Shown: positions 25,968 to 35,220 of the stretch, one piece after another | Layout: every line of letters starts with the position of its first letter | Position numbering within the stretch: position 1 is the first letter of the stretch | From: Lachnospiraceae bacterium | GTDB lineage: Bacteria > Bacillota > Clostridia > Lachnospirales > Lachnospiraceae | DNA: 44,599 nucleotides | Assembly (NCBI GenBank): GCA_022510565.1 | Contig: JAFLTE010000020.1 | Location: forward strand, 1-44,599 | Direction: 5' to 3' | Position numbers and translations under genes: made by a program | Notes under the pieces: generated by a model | The model's database searches: none | Told to the model about the DNA's origin: nothing | Seen by the model: the letters and a program-made list of their open reading frames with translations, nothing else

Positions 25968-26168
25968 ATGGCAAGCAACAAGACTAATAGAGTTGAAGTT
26001 CCTGAGGCTAAGGCAGCTATGGATCGTTTCAAGACTGAGGTTGCATCTGAGTTAGGTGTTAACTTGAAAGAGGGTTACAACGGTGACCTGACATCCAAAG
26101 AGGCTGGTTCTATCGGTGGTGAGATGGTTCGTAGAATGATCAAGAGCCAGGAAGAGCAGATGAAATAA
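25968..26168 (+). CDS. alpha/beta-type small acid-soluble spore protein
   Basis: This 66-residue spore protein binds and protects DNA in the dormant forespore and is degraded on germination. Family features are the N-terminal EAKAAMDRFKTEVASELGV region, followed by Gly-rich turns and the conserved C-terminal segment LTSKEAGSIGGEMVRRMI, with a germination-protease-like site around TEVASEL. The ATG at 25968 has an excellent RBS (GGAGGTG). The upstream in-frame ATG at 25926 has none. It is followed by a strong terminator and is monocistronic. In other spore formers sigma-G drives such genes, and I did not find a convincing sigma-G promoter. It shows that the organism belongs to a spore-forming lineage. 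Confidence 0.93.
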   Translation: MASNKTNRVEVPEAKAAMDRFKTEVASELGVNLKEGYNGDLTSKEAGSIGGEMVRRMIKSQEEQMK

Positions 26169-26191
26169 GCTTAAGAACAGCTAAAAGAATG

Positions 26192-26225
26192 ACCCGTCTG
26201 AAAACTCAGGCGGGTTGTTTTTTTT
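26192..26225 (+). terminator. intrinsic terminator of the spore protein gene
   Basis: ACCCGTCTGA and TCAGGCGGGT pair (with a T-G wobble) around AAAC, followed by TTG and a run of eight T. This is a textbook rho-independent terminator. Confidence 0.9.
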
Positions 26226-26289
26226 CATAAAGTGTAGTATACTAGCCAATAGTACAGCGTACGGCATAATGTCATACAGATATTTACAA

Positions 26290-26420
26290 GTCGCTATGCT
26301 AAGGTTACCCGAAAGCATGGGCTGACGGGATACCCCCAATCAATAACATATTCTGACGCTCGAAGAGAATCCCGAAGGATGTCTGCTAAGAGGGAAGGCC
26401 GCTGAAATACATACGCTTGG
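26290..26420 (+). other. unidentified structured leader of the ABC uptake genes
   Basis: The roughly 260-base gap before the lipoprotein gene carries closely spaced stems: ATGCT/AGCAT, CCC-GAAAGCAT-GGG, GGG-ATA-CCC, CTC-GAA-GAG and ATCC-CGAA-GGAT, then GAGGGAAGG. GAAA/CGAA-type loops and GA-rich joints look like a ligand-sensing RNA. A CTGA followed by ACCC and AGGGAAG recalls the TPP aptamer, but the conserved core of that family is missing. I leave the class open. Confidence 0.45.
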
Positions 26421-26486
26421 ATGGATGAAGTGCGCCTTGACAGACGCGCTTTAGTTTTGTCTGGTCAGAAGGAAAAGGAGAAAAGT

Positions 26487-27470
26487 ATGAAAAAGAAAGC
26501 GGTAGCGGTAATGATGAGTATTGCACTGTCTGCAGCGATGTTAGTCGGATGCGGTGCAGATGGTAATGCTAAACCACAGGATGTAAAGATTGGCTCTCTG
26601 AAAGGTCCTACTTCCATGGGACTTGTTTATCTGATGGATCAGGCGGATAAAGGTGAGGCGGCCAACAACTATGAATTTACGATGGCGGCAGCGGCGGACG
26701 AGTTACTGCCCTCCATGATATCCGGAGATTTGGACATTGTTCTGGTGCCTGCGAATGTGGCAAGTGTGTTGTATAACAAGACGGACGGCGGCGTGTCTGT
26801 CATCGACATTAACACGTTGGGTGTTTTATACATGGTATCCGGTGACAATACAATTGGGACTATGTCGGACTTGCAGGGCAGGACGATTTATTTGACAGGT
26901 AAGGGAACCACGCCGGATTACGTGCTGCAATATCTGTTAAAAGAAAACGGACTGACGACAGCAGATGTAACACTGGAATATAAGTCTGAAGCTACGGAAG
27001 TGGCAGCGGTTCTGGCACAGACACCGGAGGCTATCGGTGTACTGCCCCAGCCTTTTGTGACAGCGGCATGCGCACAGAATGAGAATCTAGCCGTGGTGCT
27101 TGATTTAACGAAGGAGTGGGCTGCAGTGCAGGGTGAAGGCGGCAGCAGTCTTGTGACGGGAGTGACGGTAGTCAGAAATGCTTTTTTGGAAGAACACAAG
27201 GAAGCAGTAGATAAGTTCTTAGAGGAACACTCGGCCAGCACGGATTACGCCAATGAACATGTAGAAGAGGCGGCGGAACTGGTTGCGGCAGCAGGCATTA
27301 TCGAGAAAGCTCCGGTGGCTGTCAAGGCCATGCCGCAGTGTAATATTACCTATATAGACGGAAATGATATGAAGACGGCATTGTCAGGATATCTGGAAGT
27401 GCTGTTCGAGCAGGATGCATCCTCTATAGGCGGCAGTCTGCCGAATGATGATTTCTACTATATAAAATAA
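26487..27470 (+). CDS. ABC transporter substrate-binding lipoprotein (NitT/TauT/NMT1-like)
   Basis: This 327-residue lipoprotein has a signal peptide with lipobox LVGC (Cys at about residue 20), which anchors it outside the membrane. The body starts with IGSLKGPTSMGL and has the alternating alpha/beta pattern of NMT1/SsuA-type binding proteins, for example DIVLVPANVASVLYN and LTGKGTTPDYVLQYLLKENGL. The substrate is likely a small organic solute (pyrimidine, sulfonate or similar), and I cannot tell which. The ATG at 26487 was chosen because AAAGGAG at 26474-26480 and the signal peptide start there. Upstream in-frame codons lie in the leader. A permease-ATPase fusion follows after 31 bases, making a two-gene importer under the structured leader. 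Confidence 0.88.
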   Translation: MKKKAVAVMMSIALSAAMLVGCGADGNAKPQDVKIGSLKGPTSMGLVYLMDQADKGEAANNYEFTMAAAADELLPSMISGDLDIVLVPANVASVLYNKTDGGVSVIDINTLGVLYMVSGDNTIGTMSDLQGRTIYLTGKGTTPDYVLQYLLKENGLTTADVTLEYKSEATEVAAVLAQTPEAIGVLPQPFVTAACAQNENLAVVLDLTKEWAAVQGEGGSSLVTGVTVVRNAFLEEHKEAVDKFLEEHSASTDYANEHVEEAAELVAAAGIIEKAPVAVKAMPQCNITYIDGNDMKTALSGYLEVLFEQDASSIGGSLPNDDFYYIK

Positions 27471-27501
27471 AATCCTTTAATAAAATAAATGGGAGTATGC
27501 A

Positions 27502-28959
27502 GTGAAACATAAGATGCGTAAACAGATAAGGAAAGCGGTTATCATATTGTTCTGGCTTATCGTCTGGCAGATCGCGGCGGTATGGACGAACAATCACATT
27601 CTCCTGGTAGGTCCCGTGCAGGTTCTAAGGACCTTTGTGCAAAATATGATGCAGCCGGATTTTTTCAAAACCGTTTTCTGTTCTTTCGCAAGAATCGGGC
27701 TGGGATTTTTCCTGGCCCTTTGTATTGGTCTTTTGCTGGGTGCTGTCAGTTATCGGTTTTCGGTTGCACAGGAGTTATTGGAGCCTGTGATGGTGACGTT
27801 AAAATCCATACCGGTGGCATCCTTCGTAGTGCTTCTTTTAATCTGGTTCGGTTCCTCCAAGCTGTCTTTTTTAATCAGTTTTTTAATTGTGTTTCCCAAT
27901 GTGTATGTGAATACGATTGCGGGCTTAAAAAGTGCGGATGTAAAACTTTTGGAGATGGCAAAAGTGTTTGGTATGGGAAGACTGAACCGTTTCTTCTATA
28001 TCTACAGACCGGCTTTGATGCCCTATTTGAGCAGTTGTTTGAAGATATCGCTCGGTATGAGCTGGAAATCGGGAGTGGCGGCGGAAGTGATTGGGCTGCC
28101 GGACTTTTCATTGGGAGAACGTCTCTATATGTCCAAAATCTATCTGGACACGGCAGGGCTGTTTTCATGGACGCTAGTGATTGTTTTAATCAGTTATCTG
28201 TTTGAAAAGGCAGTGCTCCTACTGATAAAAATATTCGGTGAATGGAAACCTTATCCGATAGCAGGCGTAAGAAGCGCGCACAAGGAAGACCTGCGAGGTA
28301 CGGACGATGCAGAGGAAGACAAGACTGTGGGACGGGCGATTCAAATATCGCATATAGACAAATCTTTCGGTGAATTGTCTGTTCTGCGGGACTACAGTCT
28401 GACCATGGAAAAAGGACAGCGATATCTCATGATGTCGCCTTCCGGCACAGGAAAAACCACCTTTCTCAGAATATTGACCGGATTGGATAATGGCTATGAG
28501 GGAACAATTACGGGAATGCCGGCACACACGGGCATGGTTTTTCAGGAGGACAGACTATGTGAGGAGTATGATGCTGTCTGTAACATTATGCTGGGTATGG
28601 GAAAAGGGAAGGACAAAAGCTGGCATAAAGAAAACAGCGAATGTGGCATGAATAGGGCGAGGACCGTTGAATATATCAGACGGGAGGCCGTTAAAATACT
28701 GCCGGAAGATTGCTTGACCAAACCGGTCAAAGAATTGAGCGGCGGTATGCGTCGGCGCGTTGCACTGATACGTGCAGTCATGTCAGTCTCGGAGCTGTTG
28801 ATTCTGGACGAACCCTTTGCGGGACTGGACGAGGAAAATCGCCTTCGCAGCGCAGAGTTTCTGATGGAGCATTTAAGGGGCAGAACACTTCTCGTCACGA
28901 CGCATAGGGAGGACGATGTGAAATTATTGCGCGGAGTGAAAGTCACACTAGTATTTTAG
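27502..28959 (+). CDS. fused ABC permease-ATPase
   Basis: This 485-residue protein joins two subunits that are usually separate. Residues about 10-255 are a binding-protein-dependent permease with five to six helices and the EAA-like loop LEMAKVFGMGRLNRFFYIYRPALMP split across its turn. Residues about 270-485 form the ATPase with Walker A SPSGTGKTT, Q-loop VFQEDRL, signature LSGGMRRRVALIRA, Walker B LLILDEPF and the H-loop TTHRED. The order is typical of SsuC+SsuB-like parts fused by a short linker rich in charged residues. GTG at 27502 has GGGAG 6 bases upstream. It pairs with the lipoprotein upstream. No frameshift or stop lies at the junction, so the fusion is real in this sequence. Confidence 0.88.
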   Translation: MKHKMRKQIRKAVIILFWLIVWQIAAVWTNNHILLVGPVQVLRTFVQNMMQPDFFKTVFCSFARIGLGFFLALCIGLLLGAVSYRFSVAQELLEPVMVTLKSIPVASFVVLLLIWFGSSKLSFLISFLIVFPNVYVNTIAGLKSADVKLLEMAKVFGMGRLNRFFYIYRPALMPYLSSCLKISLGMSWKSGVAAEVIGLPDFSLGERLYMSKIYLDTAGLFSWTLVIVLISYLFEKAVLLLIKIFGEWKPYPIAGVRSAHKEDLRGTDDAEEDKTVGRAIQISHIDKSFGELSVLRDYSLTMEKGQRYLMMSPSGTGKTTFLRILTGLDNGYEGTITGMPAHTGMVFQEDRLCEEYDAVCNIMLGMGKGKDKSWHKENSECGMNRARTVEYIRREAVKILPEDCLTKPVKELSGGMRRRVALIRAVMSVSELLILDEPFAGLDEENRLRSAEFLMEHLRGRTLLVTTHREDDVKLLRGVKVTLVF

Positions 28960-28971
28960 GAAAGTTTGTGC

Positions 28972-28977
28972 TATAAT
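28972..28977 (+). promoter_or_regulatory. extended -10 promoter for tig
   Basis: TGCTATAAT forms a perfect extended -10, 52 bases before the tig ATG and just after the preceding stop. The -35 is weak, as expected for extended -10 promoters. Confidence 0.55.
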
Positions 28978-29028
28978 GCTTAAATGACTGTAATTATGTG
29001 AATACAGTTGTAAGGAGGAACCCAGCGA

Positions 29029-30321
29029 ATGAGTTTACAGGTAGAAAAATTGGAAAAGAACATGGCGAAGCTTACCATTGAAGCCAGTGCGGAAGATTTG
29101 GAGAAAGCAATTGAGAAGGCTTATCAGAAACAGAAAAATCAGATTAGCATTCCGGGCTTCAGAAAAGGTAAAGTACCGCGCCAGATGGTAGAGAAGATGT
29201 ATGGCAAGGAAGTGTTCTATGAGGACGCTGCCAATGAATTGATTCCGGATGCTTATGATAAGGCTCTTGAAGAGTGTGAGGAAGATATTGTGTCTTCCCC
29301 GAAAATCGAGGTAACTCAGATTGAGTCGGGCAAGCCTTTTATATTTACCGCTACGGTGGCTTTAAAGCCTGAAGTGAAGTTAGGTAAGTATAAAGGCGTG
29401 AAGATTGATAAGATTGACACGGAAGTTACAGACGAAGAAGTTGACGCTGAGATTAACAGAGAACGTGAGAACAATGCGAGAAATATCACGGTGGAAGACA
29501 GACCGGTCAAAGACGGCGATATCACAACGCTTGATTTCGAGGGCTTTGTAGACGGTGTGGCCTTTGATGGCGGCAAGGGCGAGAATTACCCTCTGACCAT
29601 CGGCTCCGGCGCATTCATCCCTGGATTTGAGGAACAGCTTGTAGGTGCCGAGATTGGCAAGGAAGTGGAAGTCAAAGTGACTTTCCCTGAGGATTATCAG
29701 GCTGAGAACTTAAAGGGTAAGGATGCCGTTTTCAAATGTACGATTAAGGAGATTAAGGAGAGGGAACTTCCCGAATTGGATGATGAGTTCGCAAGTGAAG
29801 TGTCCGAATTCGATACTCTGGCTGAATACAGAGAAGACGTAAAGAAAAATTTGACCGAGAAGAAAGAAAAAGATGCGAAGAACTTGAGAGAAGAGGCGGC
29901 GGTTAAAGCAGCGGTGGAAGATTCCGAGATGGAGATTCCCGATGCAATGCTTGAGACACAGCAGAGACAGATGGTGGACGAGTTTGCTCAGAGAATCACA
30001 ATGCAGGGTCTTTCTATGGAGCAGTACTTCCAGTTTACGGGTACCAACTATCAGCAGATGGTAGAACAGGTGAAACCGCAGGCTGAAGAGCGTATTAAGT
30101 CCAGACTTGTGTTGGAGGCAGTTGCTAAGGCAGAGAATCTCGAGGCGAGTGAAGAAGACTATGAGAAGGAACTTGAGACCATGGCGGAAGTTTACCAGAT
30201 GGATGTAGCTAAGGTAAAGGAACTCATGGGCGAAAGAGAAAAGAAAAATATCATGCAGGATTTGGCTGTCAGAAAGGCAGCAGAGTTCGTGGCAGAGAAT
30301 GCCAAGGAGAGTAAGAAATAG
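29029..30321 (+). CDS. tig: trigger factor (ribosome-associated chaperone and prolyl isomerase)
   Basis: This 430-residue ribosome-bound chaperone catches nascent chains and isomerises prolyl bonds. Domain order is as expected: an N-terminal ribosome-binding domain with the GFRKGKVPR signature (about 43-51), an FKBP-type PPIase domain (about 160-245; [31 protein letters not shown]) and a helical C-terminal chaperone domain. It is followed directly by clpP and clpX, the conserved Firmicutes order linking folding and degradation. RBS AAGGAGG lies upstream. It has its own extended -10 promoter. Confidence 0.96.
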   Translation: MSLQVEKLEKNMAKLTIEASAEDLEKAIEKAYQKQKNQISIPGFRKGKVPRQMVEKMYGKEVFYEDAANELIPDAYDKALEECEEDIVSSPKIEVTQIESGKPFIFTATVALKPEVKLGKYKGVKIDKIDTEVTDEEVDAEINRERENNARNITVEDRPVKDGDITTLDFEGFVDGVAFDGGKGENYPLTIGSGAFIPGFEEQLVGAEIGKEVEVKVTFPEDYQAENLKGKDAVFKCTIKEIKERELPELDDEFASEVSEFDTLAEYREDVKKNLTEKKEKDAKNLREEAAVKAAVEDSEMEIPDAMLETQQRQMVDEFAQRITMQGLSMEQYFQFTGTNYQQMVEQVKPQAEERIKSRLVLEAVAKAENLEASEEDYEKELETMAEVYQMDVAKVKELMGEREKKNIMQDLAVRKAAEFVAENAKESKK

Positions 30322-30337
30322 AAACGGAGGAATGAAG

Positions 30338-30937
30338 ATGCCACTAATACCTTATGTCATAGAGCAGACTTCTAAGGGAGAGCGCTCTTACGATATTTAT
30401 TCCAGATTATTAAAAGAAAGAATTATATTCTTGGGTGAGGAAGTGAGCGACACTTCTGCCAGTGTGATTGTGGCACAGATGTTGTTTCTGGAGTCTGAGG
30501 ATCCGGAGAAAGATATCCATTTGTATATCAACAGTCCGGGCGGCTCTGTTACGGCAGGCATGGCAATTTATGATACCATGAATTTCATTAAGTGTGACGT
30601 ATCTACCGTGTGTATCGGTATGGCGGCAAGCATGGGTGCATTCCTTCTGGCAGGCGGTGCTAAAGGCAAGAGAATGGCGCTTCCCAATGCGGAAATTATG
30701 ATTCATCAGCCGTTAGGCGGCGCACAGGGACAGGCCACGGAAATTGAAATCACGGCGAAGCATATCCTTGCAACCAAGGAGAAGTTGGCAAGAATCATGG
30801 CACAGAATACAGGTCAGGACTTCGAGGTCATTATGGCGGATACGGAGAGAGATAACTGGAAAACCGCCGAGGAAGCGCTTTCATATGGCCTGATTGACCG
30901 TATCATCACCAATCATGCCAGCGCCGTATCGGAGTAA
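30338..30937 (+). CDS. clpP: ATP-dependent Clp protease proteolytic subunit
   Basis: This 199-residue serine protease forms the tetradecameric barrel that degrades substrates fed by ClpX or ClpC. The catalytic Ser lies in [11 protein letters not shown], the His in [14 protein letters not shown], and the Asp in the ADTERDNW region. [19 protein letters not shown] is the family signature. The start was set at the ATG at 30338, 7 bases after GGAGG (30326-30330). Longer open frames run back into tig. It lies 16 bases after tig and 39 bases before clpX. Confidence 0.96.
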   Translation: MPLIPYVIEQTSKGERSYDIYSRLLKERIIFLGEEVSDTSASVIVAQMLFLESEDPEKDIHLYINSPGGSVTAGMAIYDTMNFIKCDVSTVCIGMAASMGAFLLAGGAKGKRMALPNAEIMIHQPLGGAQGQATEIEITAKHILATKEKLARIMAQNTGQDFEVIMADTERDNWKTAEEALSYGLIDRIITNHASAVSE

Positions 30938-30976
30938 GAATGGTTATAGTTAAGAAGAAAGGCTTGGAACGTTAAA

Positions 30977-32242
30977 ATGGCAGGAAAGAATTCTGATGAC
31001 AGGGTGAGGTGTTCTTTTTGCAACAAGACGCAGGACCAGGTCAGGAAACTGATTGCAGGTCCTGCGGGCGTATATATTTGTGACGAGTGCGTTGATATCT
31101 GCGCGGACATCATCGAGGAAGAGTACGAGGAAGAGCCGGAAGTAGAGGAGATGGAGATTAATCTCTTAAAACCGGTAGAAATTAAAAAATTTCTTGATGA
31201 CTACGTGATCGGACAGGACGACGCGAAGAAAGTACTGTCCGTCTCCGTGTACAATCATTACAAGCGCGTTATGGCTCCGCCAGATGAAGACGGCGTGGAG
31301 TTGCAAAAGAGCAACATTATTATGGTCGGACCTACGGGTTCAGGCAAAACTTATCTTGCACAGACGTTAGCAAAAATCATCAATGTACCTTTTGCAATCG
31401 CGGATGCGACAACGCTTACCGAAGCGGGTTATGTGGGTGAGGATGTAGAAAATATTCTGCTTAAGCTCATTCAGGCAGCGGATTACGACATTGACAGAGC
31501 GCAGTACGGTATTATCTACATTGATGAGATTGATAAAATTACCAAGAAGAGCGAGAATGTATCCATTACCAGAGATGTTTCCGGTGAAGGTGTACAGCAG
31601 GCCCTTCTTAAGATTATCGAGGGAACGGTGGCGAGTGTTCCGCCGCAAGGCGGCAGGAAGCACCCCCATCAGGAATTGATTCAGATTGACACCTCGAACA
31701 TTCTCTTTATATGCGGAGGCGCTTTTGACGGATTGGAGAAAATCGTGGAGGAGCGATTGGACCGCAACTCAATTGGCTTTAACGCGCAGATTGTGGAGAA
31801 AAGCACCAAGGACATCGGTAAAATCCTTAAGGAAGTGGTGCCGCAGGATTTAATGAAATTCGGTCTGATCCCTGAGTTTATCGGACGTGTACCTATTACG
31901 GTTACACTGGAGGGATTGGATAAAGAAGCGTTGATTCGCATTTTGAAAGAACCGAAGAACGCGTTGATTAAGCAGTATAAAAAACTGTTTGAGTTTGATG
32001 AAGTGAGACTGGATGTGGAGGAAGATGCGGTGGAGGAGATTGCCCGCCTTGCATATGAGCGTAAGACCGGTGCCAGAGGACTTCGCTCCATCATGGAAGA
32101 TGTCATGATGGACATTATGTACGAGATTCCGTCGGATGATAATATTGCGGAATGTGTGTTGACCAAAGATGCGGTGAACGGCAAGGACAAACCACGTATC
32201 ACTTATCGCAACAGTTTATTGCAGGCTGAGAAAAGGGCCTAG
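30977..32242 (+). CDS. clpX: ClpX AAA+ unfoldase
   Basis: This 421-residue ATPase unfolds tagged substrates and passes them to ClpP. It starts with the zinc-binding domain (Cys12, Cys15 and the CDECVDIC pair near 35-38). The AAA+ module follows with Walker A GPTGSGKT (about 117-124), Walker [10 protein letters not shown], and the sensor region [16 protein letters not shown]. The IGF loop that docks on ClpP is represented by the RNSIGFNA segment (about 272-279). All key residues seem intact. It is the third gene of the tig-clpP-clpX set. A strong hairpin begins two bases after its stop. Confidence 0.96.
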   Translation: MAGKNSDDRVRCSFCNKTQDQVRKLIAGPAGVYICDECVDICADIIEEEYEEEPEVEEMEINLLKPVEIKKFLDDYVIGQDDAKKVLSVSVYNHYKRVMAPPDEDGVELQKSNIIMVGPTGSGKTYLAQTLAKIINVPFAIADATTLTEAGYVGEDVENILLKLIQAADYDIDRAQYGIIYIDEIDKITKKSENVSITRDVSGEGVQQALLKIIEGTVASVPPQGGRKHPHQELIQIDTSNILFICGGAFDGLEKIVEERLDRNSIGFNAQIVEKSTKDIGKILKEVVPQDLMKFGLIPEFIGRVPITVTLEGLDKEALIRILKEPKNALIKQYKKLFEFDEVRLDVEEDAVEEIARLAYERKTGARGLRSIMEDVMMDIMYEIPSDDNIAECVLTKDAVNGKDKPRITYRNSLLQAEKRA

Positions 32243-32244
32243 GA

Positions 32245-32271
32245 AAACGTCGCCGATTATCGGCGGCGTTT
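32245..32271. terminator. 12-bp hairpin between clpX and engB
   Basis: AAACGTCGCCGA and TCGGCGGCGTTT pair with one T-G wobble around TTA. A modest T-rich stretch follows (GTGGTATTTTA). It is a probable partial terminator or processing stem that lowers expression of engB and downstream genes. Confidence 0.65.
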
Positions 32272-32299
32272 GTGGTATTTTATGGATGAGAGGTATCAT

Positions 32300-32896
32300 A
32301 TGGTTATTAAGAGTGTAAATCTGGAAACTGTGTGCGGAGTTACAAGCAAGCTGCCGGAAAACAAGTTGCCGGAGATTGCCTTCGCGGGAAAAAGCAATGT
32401 GGGAAAGTCTTCTCTGATTAACGGACTGATGAACCGTAAATCACTTGCGCGCACAAGTTCCCGGCCGGGTAAGACTCAGACCATCAACTATTACAATATC
32501 AACAATGAGATGTATTTCGTGGACCTGCCGGGGTACGGCTATGCCACCGCCAATGAGCGGGTGAAGGCACAGTGGGGGAAATTGATCGAGGATTATCTGC
32601 ATCAATCCAAAAAGCTTAAAGCAGTCTTTCTCCTGATAGATATTCGTCATGCGCCCTCCGAGAATGACCGAATTATGTATGAATGGATTTTGGACAGGGG
32701 ATACAAACCGATTATCATAGCGACAAAATTGGACAAAATCAACAGAAGTCAGGTGTCAAAGCAGGTTCGGCTTATTTGTGACACGCTTGATGTTGTAGAT
32801 GACACGACTGTCATTCCTTATTCTGCATTGTCGAAGCAGGGCAGGGATGAGATATACGAACTGTTAGATAAAATTTTAGCGGAGGAAGCTCTATGA
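32300..32896 (+). CDS. engB: ribosome biogenesis GTPase YsxC/EngB
   Basis: This essential small GTPase of about 198 residues acts in 50S subunit assembly. The G1 loop is in GKSNVGKSSL, the switch/G2 region in TSSRPGKTQTIN, G3 in DLPGYGYA and G4 in TKLDK, all in canonical order. The ATG at 32300 was chosen because GAGAGG lies 7 bases upstream and the family normally starts at IKSVNLETV. Earlier in-frame codons run into the hairpin. The stop overlaps the next start as ATGA, so an AI-2E family gene is translationally coupled. Confidence 0.94.
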   Translation: MVIKSVNLETVCGVTSKLPENKLPEIAFAGKSNVGKSSLINGLMNRKSLARTSSRPGKTQTINYYNINNEMYFVDLPGYGYATANERVKAQWGKLIEDYLHQSKKLKAVFLLIDIRHAPSENDRIMYEWILDRGYKPIIIATKLDKINRSQVSKQVRLICDTLDVVDDTTVIPYSALSKQGRDEIYELLDKILAEEAL

Positions 32897-34203
32897 GGCA
32901 ATCTGTCACGACTTATGTGAAAGTGATTTTGAATATATTGACTGCTTTGGTCATATTACTTTTATGCATTTTTCTCTTGCCCAGATGCATTTACTTCTTT
33001 TTGCCCTTTGTAATCGGCTGGATCATCGCATGCATTGCGTCTCCGGTGGTGCGTTTTTTTGAGGTAAGGTTAAAAGTAAGGCGAAAGGGTGCCTCGGTTA
33101 TCGTAATCGTGGCGGTATTGGCGGTGGTGATTCTTCTTGTCTATGCCGTCGGATCCAAAATCATACAGGAGCTAATCGGCTTCATCAATGAGCTGCCGAA
33201 GCTGTGGGAAGGTATTATGGCGGAGTTTAACCAGATTGGAGCAAACCTTCAGGGCGTATACAACAGACTTCCCGCGGATATGCAAAATACGTTAAGCAAC
33301 ATCGGTACAGAGATGGGAACTTACTTCAGTAATAAGATGGAGGATGCCGGTACGCCGACTTTTGAGGCAGTAGGCAATATGGTCAGTCAGCTCCCTGATA
33401 TTTTTCTCGGTTCCATTATGTGCATTTTATCGGCATATTTCTTTGTGGCGGACAAAAGCTATGTGTCCGATGTGGCAGGGAAATATGTGCCTGACAGCAT
33501 CAGATATCGTTTTAACTTGATACGCAGGAGTCTGCGTAAAGCAGTGGGAGGTTATTTCAAGGCACAGCTGAAAATAGAGTTCTGGGTCTATCTTCTCCTT
33601 GTAATCGGACTGCTGGCGCTGCATGTGCGATATGCGCTTTTGGTGGCGCTTGGAATTGCCTTCATGGATTTACTGCCAGTATTTGGCACGGGCACAATCA
33701 TGATTCCATGGGCCATCATCGAGATACTCGGAAAGAATTATAAAATGGCAGTGGGATTGCTGATTGTCTGGTGTGTCGGGCAGTTGGTACGCCAGGTTAT
33801 TCAGCCCAAAATTGTGGGAGATTCCATGGGTATGGACGCTATCCCCACACTGTTTCTCCTTTTTATCGGATATAAGGCAGCCGGGGTGCTTGGCATGATC
33901 CTAGCGGTTCCCATTGGTATTATTGTTGTCAATCTCTATGAGGAGGGTGCGTTTGACACCACCAAACAGAGTCTGCAGATTCTCGCAGCAGGATTTAACA
34001 GGTTTCGCAAGATTCGCCCCGAGGATATCGCGATCATCACAGACTATGAGCGGGAAGTGGAGAATATCTATCGCACAGAATTGGCAAATGAGGAAGAAGA
34101 AGAGCGGGAGGTACAGATGGCTTCTCAGCTTAAAATAGAAGAGCCGCAGATTCTCAAGAAGATTAAGCATAGAAACAAGGATGACAATAAATCAGAAAAT
34201 TAA
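32893..34203 (+). CDS. AI-2E family transporter-like membrane protein
   Basis: This 436-residue polytopic protein with about seven to eight hydrophobic segments belongs to the AI-2E/PerM family. The N-terminal LPFVIGWIIACIASPVVRFFE region, a central soluble helical section (about 90-180) and the C-terminal pattern with PVFGTGTIMIPWAI and VRQVIQPKIVGDSMGM are family hallmarks. Substrates of most members are unproved, and some act as Na+/H+ antiporters. The C-terminal 60 residues are charged and cytosolic. It overlaps engB by four bases. The next gene starts 33 bases after its stop. Confidence 0.9.
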   Translation: MRQSVTTYVKVILNILTALVILLLCIFLLPRCIYFFLPFVIGWIIACIASPVVRFFEVRLKVRRKGASVIVIVAVLAVVILLVYAVGSKIIQELIGFINELPKLWEGIMAEFNQIGANLQGVYNRLPADMQNTLSNIGTEMGTYFSNKMEDAGTPTFEAVGNMVSQLPDIFLGSIMCILSAYFFVADKSYVSDVAGKYVPDSIRYRFNLIRRSLRKAVGGYFKAQLKIEFWVYLLLVIGLLALHVRYALLVALGIAFMDLLPVFGTGTIMIPWAIIEILGKNYKMAVGLLIVWCVGQLVRQVIQPKIVGDSMGMDAIPTLFLLFIGYKAAGVLGMILAVPIGIIVVNLYEEGAFDTTKQSLQILAAGFNRFRKIRPEDIAIITDYEREVENIYRTELANEEEEEREVQMASQLKIEEPQILKKIKHRNKDDNKSEN

Positions 34204-34236
34204 AAAGAAGAACAAGAATGTAAGGAAAGAACAGAT

Positions 34237-35220
34237 ATGCAGGTTACGGTTTATAATTGCAGACCATTTGATGAAAAAGAACTTTTTACGGAATATGCGA
34301 AGGAACTGGGCATGGAGCTGGTGTTATGTGCGGATGCGCCGGATCTGGAAAATGTGTCACTGAGTAAAGGAAGCAGATGTGTCAACGTGATTACATCCAA
34401 GGTTGATGCTAATCTTATACGCGCATTCCGCGACAACGGCGTGGAGTACATCACAACCAGAACCATCGGATATGACCATATTGATGTAGAAGCTGCCAAG
34501 GAGTGTGGCATTAAGGTGGGAAACGCGCCTTACGGTCCAGGCGGTGTAGCGGACTATACGGTGATGCTTATCCTCATGTCCATTCGCAGAATGGGTGCTA
34601 TCCTGGGTAGGACAGCACTTCAGGATTATACGTTGGCCGGCTTGAACGGCAGAGAGTTAAGAGATTTGACTGTAGGAGTCATTGGCACCGGAAGAATCGG
34701 TGCCACGGTGGTGAGAAGTCTTTCAGGTTTCGGCTGCCGCATTCTGACATATGACCTCTATGAAAAAGAGGAAGTGAAACAGTATGCCGAATATGTGCCG
34801 CTTGCGCAGATATGGAAGGAAGCGGATGTAATCACACTGCATACACCGCTGACCCAGGAGAATCATCACTTAATCGGCGCGGACACCATTGCGCAGATGA
34901 AGGACGGGGTAGTGATTGTCAATACTGCAAGAGGCGCTCTGATTGACTCGGATGCTTTTATCGAGGCGATTGAGAACGGTAAAATCGGCGCTGCGGGACT
35001 GGATGTAGTAGAAAATGAGTTCGGACTATACTATTATGACCACAAATCGGATATATTAAAGAATAGGGAACTTGCTATGTTCCGCAGCTTTCCCAATGTA
35101 ATCGTTTCTCATCATATGGCGTTTTACACGAAAAACTACGTGGAAACTGTGGTAAAAGATTCATTGATGAGCTGTAAATTATATATGGAGGGAAAAGAGA
35201 ATCCGTGGGAAGTCGGATGA
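34237..35220 (+). CDS. D-2-hydroxyacid dehydrogenase (D-lactate dehydrogenase/VanH-like)
   Basis: This NAD-dependent enzyme of 327 residues reduces 2-oxo acids to D-2-hydroxyacids in the cytosol. Visible features are TRTIGYDHIDVEAA, the dinucleotide loop VGVIGTGRIGATVV (about 145-158), a catalytic Arg in NTARGALID (about 230-238), a Glu in DVVENEF (about 259-265) and a His near the end (VSHHMAFYT). D-lactate, phenyllactate-type or VanH functions share this pattern, and the substrate is not decided by sequence. The stop overlaps the start of a VanZ-family gene (ATGA). No D-Ala-D-Lac ligase or VanX-like gene is in the window, so resistance is not implied. Confidence 0.9.
   Translation: MQVTVYNCRPFDEKELFTEYAKELGMELVLCADAPDLENVSLSKGSRCVNVITSKVDANLIRAFRDNGVEYITTRTIGYDHIDVEAAKECGIKVGNAPYGPGGVADYTVMLILMSIRRMGAILGRTALQDYTLAGLNGRELRDLTVGVIGTGRIGATVVRSLSGFGCRILTYDLYEKEEVKQYAEYVPLAQIWKEADVITLHTPLTQENHHLIGADTIAQMKDGVVIVNTARGALIDSDAFIEAIENGKIGAAGLDVVENEFGLYYYDHKSDILKNRELAMFRSFPNVIVSHHMAFYTKNYVETVVKDSLMSCKLYMEGKENPWEVG

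Noticed and set aside
26290..26420. TPP riboswitch
   Set aside because: CTGA, ACCC and AGGGAAG parts occur but the CTGAGA and the ACCTGATCTGG core are absent, so I keep it as an unknown leader.
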